A stretch of 64,000 bases of DNA from Iodidimonas nitroreducens (lineage in GTDB: Bacteria; Pseudomonadota; Alphaproteobacteria; Sphingomonadales; Rhodothalassiaceae): the NCBI RefSeq assembly GCF_008579165.1, contig NZ_BKCN01000009.1; one strand, written 5' to 3'. Below the pieces are notes generated by a model, which saw nothing but the letters and a program-made list of their open reading frames with translations, made no database searches and had not been told where the DNA came from. Positions within the stretch are counted from its first letter, which is position 1. Every line of letters starts with the position of its first letter. The position numbers and the translations under genes are program-made. Positions 36,324 through 47,096 of this stretch are shown here, one piece after another.

Positions 36324-36885
36324 TAGGCCGTAGACTCATAAAATCTAAGCCAAATACGGATTGAAGCGAGTTTGATTGCGGCCAGGAAGTTCTCGGGGTC
36401 TTTGTCGTATCGCGTGGCTATCCCCCTGAACTGCTTGTGTTTACTGAAGAAGCGTTCGACCAGATTACGTTGGCGATAGAGCCGGGGGCTGAAGGCGAAG
36501 CTGTCCCGGCGTCAGGCACAGTTTGACCGGCAGGTCCTCGGCATCCACAAGAGCATGGATCTTGGTGGTCAGACCGCCTCGGGAACGGCCCATGCAGCCA
36601 TCGACAGAGCCCCCTTTTTTCCGCTGGCTCCATGTTGATGAACGCGGACGCAAGAGCTATCGATCATCACGATGTCGCCATCATAAGCCTTGCGGATGGC
36701 AGTCAGAACCCTCCGGTCATCAACACGCGGCACACCGCGCGGCTTGTTCGGCAGCAGGGGTTCAATGATCGACCATTCAAAGTCAGCCAGTTCATAGCGG
36801 CGACGGCTCATCCATATCTCCCCTCAGGAAAATATGAATCATAAATGCAACGCTTTGGGAATCCCGTTTATGAGTTTACGGCTTA
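36324..36885 (-). mobile_element. Degenerate IS5-family insertion sequence
   Basis: A decayed IS5/IS427-type element, bounded by near-perfect 19-base inverted repeats (TAGGCCGTAGACTCATAAA at 36324-36342; TTTATGAGTTTACGGCTTA at 36867-36885). The transposase begins MSRRRYELADFEWSIIEPLL at 36811 and ends IRIWLRFYES near 36340. It lacks the stretch after DDRRVLTAI, has further frame breaks after HQHGASGKKG, and lacks a part before LYRQRN-type RQRNLVERFF. It cannot encode a working enzyme, but the ends could still be mobilised by a related transposase. Confidence 0.85.
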
Positions 36886-36942
36886 GTATTCAAATGAAGA
36901 ACTGAATATCATGGAAGGTCAAGACGTGCCCCATCCTGACCC

Positions 36943-37338
36943 CTATCGGCCATAATGATCGGCCAGGCGCTCGATGTCGCTTTCCATCAGGCGGTCGCCC
37001 AACTGCACTTCGATGAAGATCAAAGCGGTGGTTCCGGGATTGCCGATGCGATGGATCATTCCCACGGGAATATCCACCGATTGGCCGGTGCCAAGCCGAA
37101 TTTGCCGATCATTGAGCCAGATATCGGCCACCCCGCTTGCAATCAGCCAGTGTTCGGCGCGGTATTGGTGGCGTTGTTTTGACAGCATTTCCCCCGGGGA
37201 TACTTCGATCCGCTTGATCACAAAGCTTGCGCCCACATCCAGAACGGTCCAGCGGCCCCAGGGGCGTTCTTCGCTTTCCCCGCTATGATAGCCATCGCTG
37301 ATGACCTTTTTTGCTTTATCGTCATGGTTTTGGCTCAT
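36943..37338 (-). CDS. Cupin-domain protein, mannose-6-phosphate-isomerase-like
   Basis: A 131-residue single cupin with the block ERPWGRWTVLDVG, PGEMLSKQRHQYRAEHW (metal ligands His/Glu) and IPVGMIHRIGNPG. It matches the C-terminal isomerase half of bifunctional ManC proteins. It starts four bases after the glycerate kinase stop and is the last gene of the unit. In this setting it could interconvert mannose- and fructose-6-phosphate or act as a sugar mutarotase-like helper. The role is inferred. Confidence 0.82.
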   Translation of the reverse strand: MSQNHDDKAKKVISDGYHSGESEERPWGRWTVLDVGASFVIKRIEVSPGEMLSKQRHQYRAEHWLIASGVADIWLNDRQIRLGTGQSVDIPVGMIHRIGNPGTTALIFIEVQLGDRLMESDIERLADHYGR

Positions 37339-37342
37339 GCGT

Positions 37343-38661
37343 TCACCTCTTCTCAAAAGGGGCGTGCCTGGCGCTATGGGGATTGACGAGAATGGCGCGA
37401 AAATCATTCACATTGGTGCGGGTTGGCCCGGTAATGATCAGATCACCTAAAGCTTTGAAAAGCGGATAGCTGTCATGCTGCCTCAGGCTTTCGGCAGGAT
37501 CGAGACCAAGGGCCATCGCCCGCTCAAGGCTTTGGGGGTTGATGAACCCCCCGGCATGATCCCCCTTGCCATCGATGCCATCGCTATCGCAGGCGAGGGC
37601 GTAAATGCCCGGCGCGCCTTTGAGTTCCAGCATCATCCCCAGCAGATATTCCAGATTGGGCCCGCCCGCGCCGCCACCGCTGGATTGATTGAATTGAACG
37701 GTTGTTTCGCCCCCGGAAAGAATAAGCGCGGGGGTCTTCAGATCTTGCAGTTTCAAGGCCAGCCGCGCATGATCCTGACCGAGTTCAGCGGACGCGCCTT
37801 CCAGCCGATCCCCCAGATCCATCACATCAAACCCCATGGTGCGGGCGCTTTTGCGGGCGGCAGACAGGCAATCGGCAGCCCGGGCAGCCATGATAATGCG
37901 ATGCGGGCAGGGGGCGGATTTCGGGGTTTCCGCCTCTGCCCGGCCCAGAAGATCGAGGATTTCCTCAATATCCGGCGCGCCCCAGCGTTCGATGATCGCC
38001 CGCGCCTTGGTGGCTCGGCTTGGATCGGGGATCGTGGGGCCAGAGGCAACAAGGGCAGGGTCATCCCCCGGAACATCGGATATCACTAAAGTCAGGCTTC
38101 GCCGACATGGCGGGCAGCCTCCAGCAAACGCCCGCCCTTGATGGCAGAGACATGTTTGCGCACGATATTGATGTCGGAAATGGGGGCGCCACACAGCACC
38201 AGATGGCGCATCAGGGCACGCTTTTTTTCGAAATCCAGCCCCGGCATGGGGAGAGACAGCACCGATGATCCGCCGCCGGATGCCAGAAAGATCAGCCGAT
38301 CATCGGGCCCGGCGCTTGATGCCAGCGCCAGCATGTCGCGCGCGGCTTTCATGCTCATCTCATCGGGCACCGGATGGGCTGCTTCGATCACGGGAATGCC
38401 GGGGATTTTTTCGCCGACACCATGGCCATAGCGGGTAACAACCAACCCTTCCACCCGTCCCGGCACAGTTTGGGAAACGATGTGCGCCATGGCGGCAGCC
38501 GCCTTACCCGCGCCAAGCACCAGTGTTCGCCCGATTGCGGGGCTTTTGGGCAGATGCTGCGGCAGGCAGTGATGCGCGGCAACCGAGGCCACGGCGCTTT
38601 TGAACAGATGCTCCAGCAGGGAGCGCGGGCTCATGGGATTTTGCGGGCTATTGGGCGGCAT
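37343..38661 (-). CDS. ttuD: Glycerate 2-kinase, frame interrupted near 38100
   Basis: A glycerate kinase of the MOFRL/TtuD (GckA) type, 439 residues when repaired, making 2-phosphoglycerate from D-glycerate. The N-terminal domain (LVLGAGKAAAAMAH, ASGGGSSVLSLP, KHVSAIKGGRLLEAA) ends in one frame after ARHVGE. SLTLVISDVPGDDPALVASGPT and the MOFRL domain follow in the next. Adding one A in GGCGAAGCC joins them. It starts two bases after the symporter stop. Its place next to a GH63-type hydrolase suggests that it handles glycerate released from a sugar-glycerate. Confidence 0.9.
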
Positions 38662-38663
38662 GG

Positions 38664-40289
38664 TTACAAAGCCTTCGCAGCAGTTGCTTCAGGGGATAAT
38701 GTCAGGGCCGTCCACAGGCTTTCAAAGCCGATAATAACCCCAAGGATGACGCCAAAGGCGATGAGCAGGATGATGGTTTCACGCCAGGGCGCGATCAGTG
38801 TCGGTTCCTCACGGCTGGCTCGGGCAAAACCTGCGAAAGCGGGCCGACGTTGATCAATGATCAGACTGACGCCAATGGCAACGCCAAGCGTTATGAGAAG
38901 GCCGGTGACATTCCACCAGAACCAGAAAAGCTGTGGAACGAACAGCCAGAGATACAGATTGCCCCCCACACCGGCCATCAAGCCCCAATTGGCCCCCCGG
39001 GCGCTGATATCGCGCAGCATGATCGCCAGCAGGAAGGTGGCAAGGATGGGGCCGTAAAACAAAGAGCCAACCTTGTTGATCGCCTCGATCACGGTATCGG
39101 CGATGGCCCCACCGAAAAAGGAAAAGCCCAAAATCACCAGGGCCCAGAGCATCGCTGAAATGCGGGAAAGCAGCACATAATGCCGCTCGCTCAGGCTATC
39201 GCCGCGCAGCAGTGCAATGTCTTCCGTGGTCACCGCCGAAAGGGAATTGATGACCGAACTGAGCGAGGACATGGCCGATGACAGGATGGCGACAACCAAA
39301 AGCCCGATCAGCCCATGGGGCAAATAGGTGAGGATGAAGCGCGGGATCATGACATCGGGGGTGGCCGCAATTTCGGATACCGGAAGATCGGGTGACAGCA
39401 TCACAAGAGCGCCGATCAAAAGCCCCATTACACAATAGAGCAAAACCATGGGGAAGCGTAACAGCCCATTGGCGAGCAGGGTTTGGCGCATGGTACGGGC
39501 ATCTTTTGCCGATAAGATGCGCTGCGCCTGTGTTTGATCGCAGCCATAATAAGAGGCATAAAGCACCAGGCCGCCAAACAACATAGGCAGAAAGCCGAAT
39601 TCGTCACCATGGAGGCCTAAGCGTGCAAAGGATACGGCCGCAAACCGCGCGGGATCAAGCTGTTTGCCCACCGCGCTCAGCCCGCCAAGATGGTGAAGCG
39701 CAAAGGCAGCGCAGAGAAAAATCCCTAGAAAGATGATGCCCATCTGAATCGCATCGGCATACACAACGGCCTTCATCCCCCCCTGCAGGGAATAAAGAGC
39801 GGTGATCACCCCGATCATCAGCACCGCCCCCCAAAAGGGCAGACCCATCATGCTTTCAAGAATGAGGGCGATGGCATAGATGCTGATCCCCGTGCCGAAA
39901 GCGCGGCTGATTTGAAAAACGATACTGATCAAAAAGCGCGTGACATGATCGAAACGCTCTTCCAGAAATTCATAGATACTGACATGACCCGAAGCATAAA
40001 GCCGGGGCATGATCGTCCACATCAGAAAAATCATGGCGAGCGGCACAGCCAGTTCATAAGACAGCCAGATCATGCCGCCGCCATCACGGATGCCGACAAA
40101 AGCAGGCGCTGAAATGAAGCTGATGGCGGATAATTGGGTTGCCATGGTTGATAAGGCCAACGGAAACCAGCCAAGGCTGCGCCCGCCGAGGAAATAATCG
40201 CCCCGGCTGCTTTGTTGGCGGAAGTAAAAGCCCAAAAACAGCAGACCCACCAGATAAACGGCAATGATGCTGTAATCGATGCTGTTCAT
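38664..40289 (-). CDS. Sodium:solute symporter (SSS family)
   Basis: A 541-residue transporter with about thirteen to fourteen helices. Family features include YFLGGRSLGWFPLALS, SSAMSSLSSVINSLSAV and the ISRAFGTG segment. I chose ATG 40289, whose ATGA overlaps the stop of the hydrolase gene. It probably imports the sugar-glycerate or its products with sodium across the inner membrane, downstream of the TonB receptor. The substrate is inferred only from the neighbours. Confidence 0.88.
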   Translation of the reverse strand: MNSIDYSIIAVYLVGLLFLGFYFRQQSSRGDYFLGGRSLGWFPLALSTMATQLSAISFISAPAFVGIRDGGGMIWLSYELAVPLAMIFLMWTIMPRLYASGHVSIYEFLEERFDHVTRFLISIVFQISRAFGTGISIYAIALILESMMGLPFWGAVLMIGVITALYSLQGGMKAVVYADAIQMGIIFLGIFLCAAFALHHLGGLSAVGKQLDPARFAAVSFARLGLHGDEFGFLPMLFGGLVLYASYYGCDQTQAQRILSAKDARTMRQTLLANGLLRFPMVLLYCVMGLLIGALVMLSPDLPVSEIAATPDVMIPRFILTYLPHGLIGLLVVAILSSAMSSLSSVINSLSAVTTEDIALLRGDSLSERHYVLLSRISAMLWALVILGFSFFGGAIADTVIEAINKVGSLFYGPILATFLLAIMLRDISARGANWGLMAGVGGNLYLWLFVPQLFWFWWNVTGLLITLGVAIGVSLIIDQRRPAFAGFARASREEPTLIAPWRETIILLIAFGVILGVIIGFESLWTALTLSPEATAAKAL

Positions 40290-41575
40290 GCTTTGCCCGC
40301 CCAGAAAAGCCACATGGCAGCCGTCCAGGAAAATTGATCGCCCCCTGTGCCGCGTCCGCTGATCGGGCAAAAGGCTTCATAAAAGCCGGTATCGCGGATC
40401 AGTGCCGCTGTATCATGGCGCAGGCGTTCGGCCCATGCGCTTTCCCCTTCATCCAAAAGCCCCCGGGCGACCAGAAAGGTCACCACTGCCCAGCATGGCC
40501 CGCGCCAATAGCGCATGGGGTCAAAGGCCTCATGATCGGGGTCAAGACTTGGCAGCATCCAGTTGATTTTACGTTCGATCCGATCGAGATGTGCAATCAG
40601 GCTTTGTCTTTGTTTTTCAGTGCCAACACCTGCATAAAATGAGAGAAAAGAGGCGCTTGTGATCATCGCCGAGGAACGCCCATCGATCAGATCCCGCGAG
40701 CAGAAGGCCCCTGTTTCATCATTCCACAGCCAATCGATCCCGGCCCGGGATTTTTCGATCCATGCTTTTATTTCAGCACTATCCTGGCGGCGGCCCAAAG
40801 CTTCGGCCAGTGCCAGAAGATCGCGATTGGCCCGCAGCAGGATCATTGTCATCCCCACATCTGCCACCCGAAAAGGTCCGGTACGGGCGATGATATCATG
40901 ATCCCAGCAGTGCTCCCGGCCAAATTGCACGATGGCCAGATAGCGGTCATAATCGAGCTTTGTCGGCCGCACATGGGGTTCGAGATGGCTGGTATCGCGG
41001 CGTTCATAGGGGCCGATGCCGGAAATATCCACGCGCGATGCCGGCTGATCCCATTCCGGGGAATTGTCACGCCCTGTTTCCCATGGATGGGTGGCAACCA
41101 CCAGCCCACGACCTTCGGGATCGCGATAGCGGGCGAACCAGCGGTGCCATTTCAAAACTTTTGGATAAAGTGCGGCCATGCGCTTTGTTTCCCGCTCAGA
41201 TTTGGGGCCGGAATCCCACAGCCAGCGGACCATCGATGCAGCAATGGGTGGCTGGGTGATCCCTGATGTTGCGGGGTTTTCATGGGCATCCCAAACCGAT
41301 GCGCCGGGGAAATAGCCGCTATCATCTTGCCAGAAAACGATATGCGGCAGGAAGCCATCATCCCATTGCGCTGCAAACAACGTTTCAATTTCAAGCCAGG
41401 CGCGGTCGCGGTTAAAATTAGCAAAGCCCAAAGCCACAAAGGCCGAATCCCAATTCCATTGAAAAGGATAGACCCGGCCATTGGGCACCGTATAACCGCC
41501 CCGGTCATTGGTTTTCAGGATCGCGCGGGCGCTGTCATCAATGATTTGTGTGTCTTTTGAGGGTATGTGCATCAT
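40286..41575 (-). CDS. GH63-type glycoside hydrolase, glucosyl-/mannosyl-glycerate hydrolase-like
   Basis: A 429-residue (alpha/alpha)6-barrel glycosidase. Motifs shared with GH63 and trehalase-like enzymes are QWNWDSAFVALG (39-50), SGITQPP, ETGRDNSPEWD (166-176, with a likely catalytic Asp170) and FYEAFCPISGRGTGGDQFSW near the end, where Glu400 is a candidate second acid. The small size fits mannosylglycerate or glucosylglycerate hydrolases. No signal peptide is seen, so it should act in the cytosol. Alternatives are other GH63 or GH37 activities. Confidence 0.8.
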   Translation of the reverse strand: MMHIPSKDTQIIDDSARAILKTNDRGGYTVPNGRVYPFQWNWDSAFVALGFANFNRDRAWLEIETLFAAQWDDGFLPHIVFWQDDSGYFPGASVWDAHENPATSGITQPPIAASMVRWLWDSGPKSERETKRMAALYPKVLKWHRWFARYRDPEGRGLVVATHPWETGRDNSPEWDQPASRVDISGIGPYERRDTSHLEPHVRPTKLDYDRYLAIVQFGREHCWDHDIIARTGPFRVADVGMTMILLRANRDLLALAEALGRRQDSAEIKAWIEKSRAGIDWLWNDETGAFCSRDLIDGRSSAMITSASFLSFYAGVGTEKQRQSLIAHLDRIERKINWMLPSLDPDHEAFDPMRYWRGPCWAVVTFLVARGLLDEGESAWAERLRHDTAALIRDTGFYEAFCPISGRGTGGDQFSWTAAMWLFWAGKA

Positions 41576-41612
41576 GCCTGCCTAGGGCCCTTTATTGGTG
41601 ACATCATCTATG

Positions 41613-41654
41613 GGGAAAAATGGCCGACATCCGGTTCGTGCAAGATGCCGGCCA
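41613..41654 (-). terminator. Rho-independent terminator after the TonB receptor gene
   Basis: On the minus strand an eleven-base stem with one mismatch (TGGCCGGCATC / GATGTCGGCCA) is followed by ATTTTT. It lies between the TonB receptor stop and the hydrolase start. The receptor may therefore be made in excess of the downstream enzymes. Confidence 0.7.
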
Positions 41655-41701
41655 GTCACAGAGGCAAGGGGAGGTTGCTTCTGTTATCCGTTTAATAAAG
41701 T

Positions 41702-44195
41702 CTAGAAATCATAGGTGAGACGGACGCTGTAGCGGCGCGGCAGGATCGGCCGCCCAACGAAGAACGCTTCGCCCTCGCTTTGCCCCACACCCTGTCGCGG
41801 CGAGCCTTCCGTTACGCCATCGCTATCAAACAAATTGAAGACGCTAAAGCCGATGCGTGCGGTTTGCGCGCCCATTACGCTGAATGTATAGCCGGTATCG
41901 AGCCGGGCAATATTATGCGAGCCTAAGCGCACTGTATTAGAATCATTGGCAAAATTATTGCCGACAAAGGTTTGGAAGAAGGCAAAATCAAAGCGGTTGT
42001 CATCATAGATCACCCCGGTATTGAACAGAAGATTGGGCTGACGGCGCAGTTCATTGCCGATGAATTGCGCATTGCTGTCGAAATCGGTGAATTTGTGATC
42101 CTGAAACGTGACATTGCCATCAAGTCGCAGGGCATCGGTCAGATAAAAGCTGCCGGTGGCTTCAATCCCATAGGATCGCGTCGATTGGATCGAGGTCACT
42201 TCGGCAACACCACCCTGGCCGTCATTGACGAAATCAACGGAACGGCGATCATCCAATTCGGAATAAAACCCGGCGAGAGTACCAGAAAAACGCGGGCCAT
42301 TATATTTCACCCCGCTTCCGCCTGTTTGATGATTTCAGCTTTAAAGGTTTGTGGTTCGCCAAGGCTATTAAAGCTGACACTGCGGATTTCAGGAAAGAAA
42401 AAGCCGCGTGCGCCATTGGCATAAAGGCTGATATTATCCGTTAGTTTGTACAAAGCCCCAAGGGCCAGGGCCCATTCGCTTGTATCCACCTCGCCAATAG
42501 TGAAATCGCCATTGCCGAAAATCACGGATTGCAGATCGGGGGCGAGGCTTGGGTCGTCATTGACCTGGAAAGATTGCGATCCTTCGCGGCTGATATCGCC
42601 GAGAATTTTTTCAACCCGCAAGCCGATATCAAAGACCCAGCGATCCATTTCCATCTGATCGGCGATATAGCCGGCAAAGCGGGTGGCGGTATGCCGGTTA
42701 TTGACGAAGCCTGCACCGGCATTGAGCAGGCCATTGCGTGAAACGGTGATATCATTGCCGTTTTCATCCTGAATGATCAGATTAACAAGATCAGCCGATC
42801 ATTGAATTCGGCAAGGAATGTGGTGGTGATATTTTCATCATCGGCTTCGGCGCGGGCAAAAAATCCACCCAAAGTGATTGAGTGATCAATGGCCCCGGTG
42901 AAAAGCGTTTTGGTGATATTCAATTCCGCCGTGAAATCTTCTGCCGGGCGGTTGCGATCAAGGATGCGATTGGCAAAAAGCAGGCTGCCAGGCGCTAGCG
43001 CCTGACCGCTTTTCTCGTTGGTGAAGCTGGCATTGGCAAGGCTTCCCAGCCCGCGCGCATCCAGAAAGCCCGAAAGGGTTTCCGGCAGATTGATAATCCC
43101 ATCGCCATCGAGGAACAGATTGAATTCATGGGAATAGCGGGCATATTTGGTGCGGGCATTGATGCCCCAACCATTATCGAGATCTCTTTCAAAGGCCACC
43201 GTTACCGAGCCGCCCTCGGTGCTCGCCCCATCGCGGATGCTGGTTTCAAAAACACCATCAGGCGTTTGAAAATTAAGATTTGCTGCGGCATCGGTTTGTA
43301 CTGTGTTGATGATCTTGCCGTCATTGCCGGTGGGGCGCTTTCTGTCGTCGCCAGTCAGCGGAAACGGCAGGAAGAATTGCACGCTGTCATCGATCCACTG
43401 GCCATAGATCGTGAAGGAACCGGAGTTATCTTCAAATTCGCGTTTGATATTGCCGCGCAGTTGAAAACCTTCCGAGGGAAGGCCGGATTTCAGCGGACCT
43501 TCATCATAGCGATAAAAGCCGGACAGGGCATAAAATGTGTTTGAATCCTTCCCGCCAAGCGGCCCGGATGTAGCAAAATCACCACGAAAACGGCCTTCAT
43601 CCGCCCATTCGAGTTGAACCGTGCTTTCTGATTCTTCGCTGCCGGTTTTCGAGATATAGTTGATCAGCCCGGCCACAGAGCCCGCACCAAACAGATTTGA
43701 AACCCCGCCCCGCACGAATTCAAGGCGTTCGATCCCAAGGTCATTGCGGTAATAAACATCAAAGGCCGAACTGTTGAGGCCAAAGGAACTGAACACCGGC
43801 ACGCCATCATATTGCAAAGGCGTGAACTGGAACTGACCCCCTGATGGCAAGCCCTTGATAAAGACATTGGCGGCAACCTCACCGCCGCCGCCTTCGGCCT
43901 TGATCGTGGGGATGGAGCGTAAAATATCGGCCTGACTGCTGGCCGAATAACGACGAATACCCTTTTCATCGAGGCTGGTGAGTGACAAGGGTGTGTTCAA
44001 TCCGCTGCGCGCCCGGCTGGTGCCGGTGATAACGATTTCTTCCAACGCAGCGGCGCGACGCGGCTCGTTGCTCGCTTCATCTTCCGCAGCACGTTCAGCA
44101 TCGTCACTTTGCTGGGCGAGAGTGGCGGTGGGGCTTGCGGCGACAAATGCAAGGATAGCGCAGGATTGCAGATATCTGTTCAGCTTGGATGTCAT
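41702..44195 (-). CDS. TonB-dependent receptor, frame interrupted near 42787 and 42311
   Basis: An outer-membrane receptor of about 831 residues when two bases are restored. It starts at the ATG at 44195 after GGGAGGACG. It has a signal peptide (LQSCAILAFVAASPTATLAQ) and a plug domain (EEIVITGTSRARSGLNTPLS to RLEFVRGGVSNLFG). The 22-strand barrel ends in RRYSVRLTYDF. Two breaks lie in the barrel: one in GATCTTGTTAAT and one in the GGGG run of GCGGGGTG. Its place at the head of the catabolic locus suggests uptake of the same sugar-glycerate or of an oligosaccharide. Confidence 0.88.
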
Positions 44196-44677
44196 GTCGT
44201 CCTCCCAAATTGATCCGTTCCCAGTCTTTTCTTGGCGAGACATATGGGACGGTTGTTGTGCTCGGCGAATGGTGAGGCAGCCATGCCGCCGCCACCCATG
44301 GGCAAGGCGCGGATAGGGTGACAAGTCTGGCAAAAATTCCTGAACATTCAGATGCGACGATCATGAGAGAAGGGTGAAGATGGCTCTCAGATGATCCTTT
44401 GGGCCGACTTTAAGGGCGTCGATCCTGTCGCTCTCCGATCCGGAATTTTGCGCTTATGTCTATCGGCATTTTCATTGCCCGCGCTTTGTTGTGATTTTTA
44501 TGGCATAGGTGAAACATACAATCAACCCGTTATGGGTAGAATTATGAGTTAAATAAATTTATGCAAAATGTCGATGTCTTGCCTGAAGGCTTGCATAGGG
44601 GGCAAAAGCTCGCATGATCGGGTTGAAACGGATAAGAAAAGATGCTTGGGCCAATATTGAAAAGAAAGGCGAGAGAC
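44196..44677. promoter_or_regulatory. Divergent control region between TonB receptor and ROK regulator
   Basis: The 480-base stretch between the two divergent starts has no credible gene. It turns AT-rich from about 44480 to 44600, where promoters for both genes and the ROK operator are most likely. I could not identify a convincing palindrome or promoter hexamers. Confidence 0.4.
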
Positions 44678-45945
44678 ATGCGCATCAGTCAGGAAATGCC
44701 AGCGTTGCCGCCATTTTTCGCGGACAATGGCATTTCGTCCATTTCGCAACGTGAAAAGGTCATTCTCGATCTGATCTTGCGTCATGATGGGCTGTCGCAG
44801 GCCGATATCGTGTTGCAATCGGGATTTGCCCAGCAAACCGTTTCGCGTTTGGTCAAGGGATTGACCGATGCCGGTATCCTGCGCGATGGCGAGCGGCAGG
44901 CGCAGGGGCGGCGCGGTCAGCCTGCGGTGATGATGCATGTGGTGCCGGACTTTGCCTATAGCTTTGGCATTGCATGATGACCGATGCGCTTTCCGTGGTT
45001 TTGATGGATTTTTCCGGGGCTGTTTTGGAAGAAGAACACTGCGATATGCCGTCAATGTCGCGGCAGGCGGTTCTGGCGCAGCTTTCGCGCATGTTTGAAA
45101 CCATTCGCGCCCGCCGTCCTATCGACCCCCGCCGCCTGTTTGGGATGGGGGTAGGGATTTCCGGCTATAATCTGGGTGGGCGTGCGCGATACAACACACC
45201 GCGTCAGCTTGATGATTGGGCTCTGGTCGATATCGACGATATTCTGATGGCGCAATTCGGGCTGCCGGTTTGGGTTGAAAATGATGGCAATGCAGCCGCC
45301 ATCGGCGAAAGCCTTGTGGGGGTGGGGCGCAACTATGGATCTTTCGCCTATTTATATATCGCGGCGGGGATTGGCGGCGGCATTATCGTCGATCATCATC
45401 TGATGCGCGGAACCAATGGCAATGCCGGTGAAATCGGCCTGATTTTGCCCAGCCTGATCTATCCTCATCCCAATCTGGAACTTTTGCGGCAGATGATCAG
45501 CCGCAAAGGGGTGGCGGTCGATGGCTTATCGGATATGGTGCGCCGCTTTGATCCATCCTGGCCCGGCGTGGATGAATGGTTGTCGCGCACCCGCGATAGC
45601 CTGTCGATGATCGCCTCGGCTTTATCGGCGATCCTTGATCCCGAAGTGATTGTTCTGGGTGGGCGAATCCCGCGCGATCTGGCGCGTATGATGATCCCCC
45701 ATATCGAAATTCACGATCACCGCAGGCGCGCCGAGCCGCGCCCCATGCCGCAGCTTGTGCTGGCGGAAAGTCCGGGGGATGCCTGCGCCATCGGGGCCGC
45801 CACCTTGCCCTTCAAGCGCTATTTCTTCGCCGGTTCGCATGAAGGGCCTTTTGGCCTGCCGTTTAACGTTGACATTGCTCATGCCATATCCCCCAGCGGA
45901 GGTATCGCGCTGCGCTCCATTAAGCGGGCGCTGCCCACGTCATAA
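44678..45945 (+). CDS. ROK family transcriptional regulator, frame interrupted near 44974
   Basis: A ROK-type sugar regulator. The N-terminal helix-turn-helix (LSQADIVLQSGFAQQTVSRLVKGL) is in one frame, which ends after FAYSFGIA. The sugar-binding ROK domain (GMGVGISGY, VENDGNAAAIGE, AAGIGGGIIVD) follows in the next. One added base in ATTGCATGATG joins them. ATG 44678 is preferred. The true C-terminus is uncertain: after FKRYFFAGSHEGPFGLP the frame runs into the antisense strand of the GIY-YIG gene, so the defence operon appears to have been inserted at the 3' end. It probably controls the catabolic locus. Confidence 0.83.
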
Positions 45946-47096
45946 ACGTACTCGACAAGCGTGCCCTCCTTAATCCGCTCGACCGCTTCATCGATCACAA
46001 ACAGGGGCACAAGAAACCATTCCCGTGGGACAACGGGTCTGCCAAAGCGGTCTTTGATCTCGATATCAAGGCGTGCCTTATCGAAAACGCGATGGATCAG
46101 ATTTTCAAGCTTGGTGCGATTGATGTTGTAAAGCTCGTAGGTCGCAACGATCTCGACATTCGCCATCAGGAAGGTGGGCTGAAGATGGGCGCCGGCGATC
46201 CGCTTTTCAACACTCATATTGGTAACGCCGATTTTGTGCACCAGATCACGGTTTTTGGCGACAAGAGGATGGTCGGATTTGCTGCGCAGGACATAGATCG
46301 TGCCGCTGGCCTCATCGCCGTCGATGGTGTGATCGGCAAAAAGCGGCCCGGCCACCGGGTTTGTGATACGTCTGCCCGCATCATCCTTGTTGAGCGCACG
46401 CTGAAGGGAACGCATGAGCATATTGCTCTCGGTGCCATTGTCGAAGATCACACGCAACCTAGCATCGGTGCGCCTTTGGTCGGTGAGTGTCAGTTCTCCC
46501 ATCTCAGCGACATAGGCCTTCTGGCCGCCGACAATGAAGAAACGGCCCGGCTGGATTTCCGCCTTCATCTCGAAGGGCCGCGTCATCCTGATGCCGGACT
46601 CCAGTTCCTTTTGAACCTGCTCAAAAAGCGGCTTGAATTGACCGAAGTCTTTGCACGCCTCGCGGTTAGCGATCTCTTCGGCTGCGCGCTTTTCCGCGCT
46701 CGAACGCACATGCTTCAGCGCGGTGATCTCGGCTGTTTCGGCCACAACCCCAAGCTCCGCGAGCAGGGCATCATCATCAAGTGTCTCTGGGGCGGTCTGG
46801 GCGTCGGCATCAAAACTGCTTAGAATCCGCTGATGATCAAGCGGCTCAAGAAGCGTTTGGCATTCTTGCAGCGCGCGCAGGCGGTCGAGCCGCACGGCAT
46901 AAAGCCGCTCGAAAATATCCCGGTCCTCGCCATGGCAAGGCGCATGCCCGTGCTTCCCAACAAAGCGTTGGATTTCCTCGAACCCGGCGATGATCCGCTC
47001 CTCACGCGGGGTGCGGCTGGCTGCCTTTTTGGTTTCGATCTCCACACCAAGCTCGGCAAGAAGGGCATCATCTTCATCCGTGAATTGCTTAGCCAT
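45879..47096 (-). CDS. GIY-YIG (T5orf172-type) nuclease-domain protein
   Basis: A 405-residue protein. The C-terminal half has the GIY-YIG/T5orf172 fold: GTIYVLRSKSDHP, HKIGVTNMSVEKRIAGAH and the later KLENLIHRVF. The N-terminal half has two repeats of the motif DALLAELGV (near residues 11 and 109) and an FGQFKPLFEQVQKE helix, probably for protein contacts. It is the last gene of the operon and overlaps the 72-residue gene by eight bases. As the only clear nuclease in the operon it is the likely DNA-cutting component. Confidence 0.82.
   Translation of the reverse strand: MAKQFTDEDDALLAELGVEIETKKAASRTPREERIIAGFEEIQRFVGKHGHAPCHGEDRDIFERLYAVRLDRLRALQECQTLLEPLDHQRILSSFDADAQTAPETLDDDALLAELGVVAETAEITALKHVRSSAEKRAAEEIANREACKDFGQFKPLFEQVQKELESGIRMTRPFEMKAEIQPGRFFIVGGQKAYVAEMGELTLTDQRRTDARLRVIFDNGTESNMLMRSLQRALNKDDAGRRITNPVAGPLFADHTIDGDEASGTIYVLRSKSDHPLVAKNRDLVHKIGVTNMSVEKRIAGAHLQPTFLMANVEIVATYELYNINRTKLENLIHRVFDKARLDIEIKDRFGRPVVPREWFLVPLFVIDEAVERIKEGTLVEYVYDVGSARLMERSAIPPLGDMA

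Noticed and set aside
45850..45945. The last 30 codons of the ROK open frame (VDIAHAISPSGGIALRSIKR and on)
   Set aside because: They are antisense to the end of the GIY-YIG gene, so they are probably read-through after the insertion rather than original ROK sequence.
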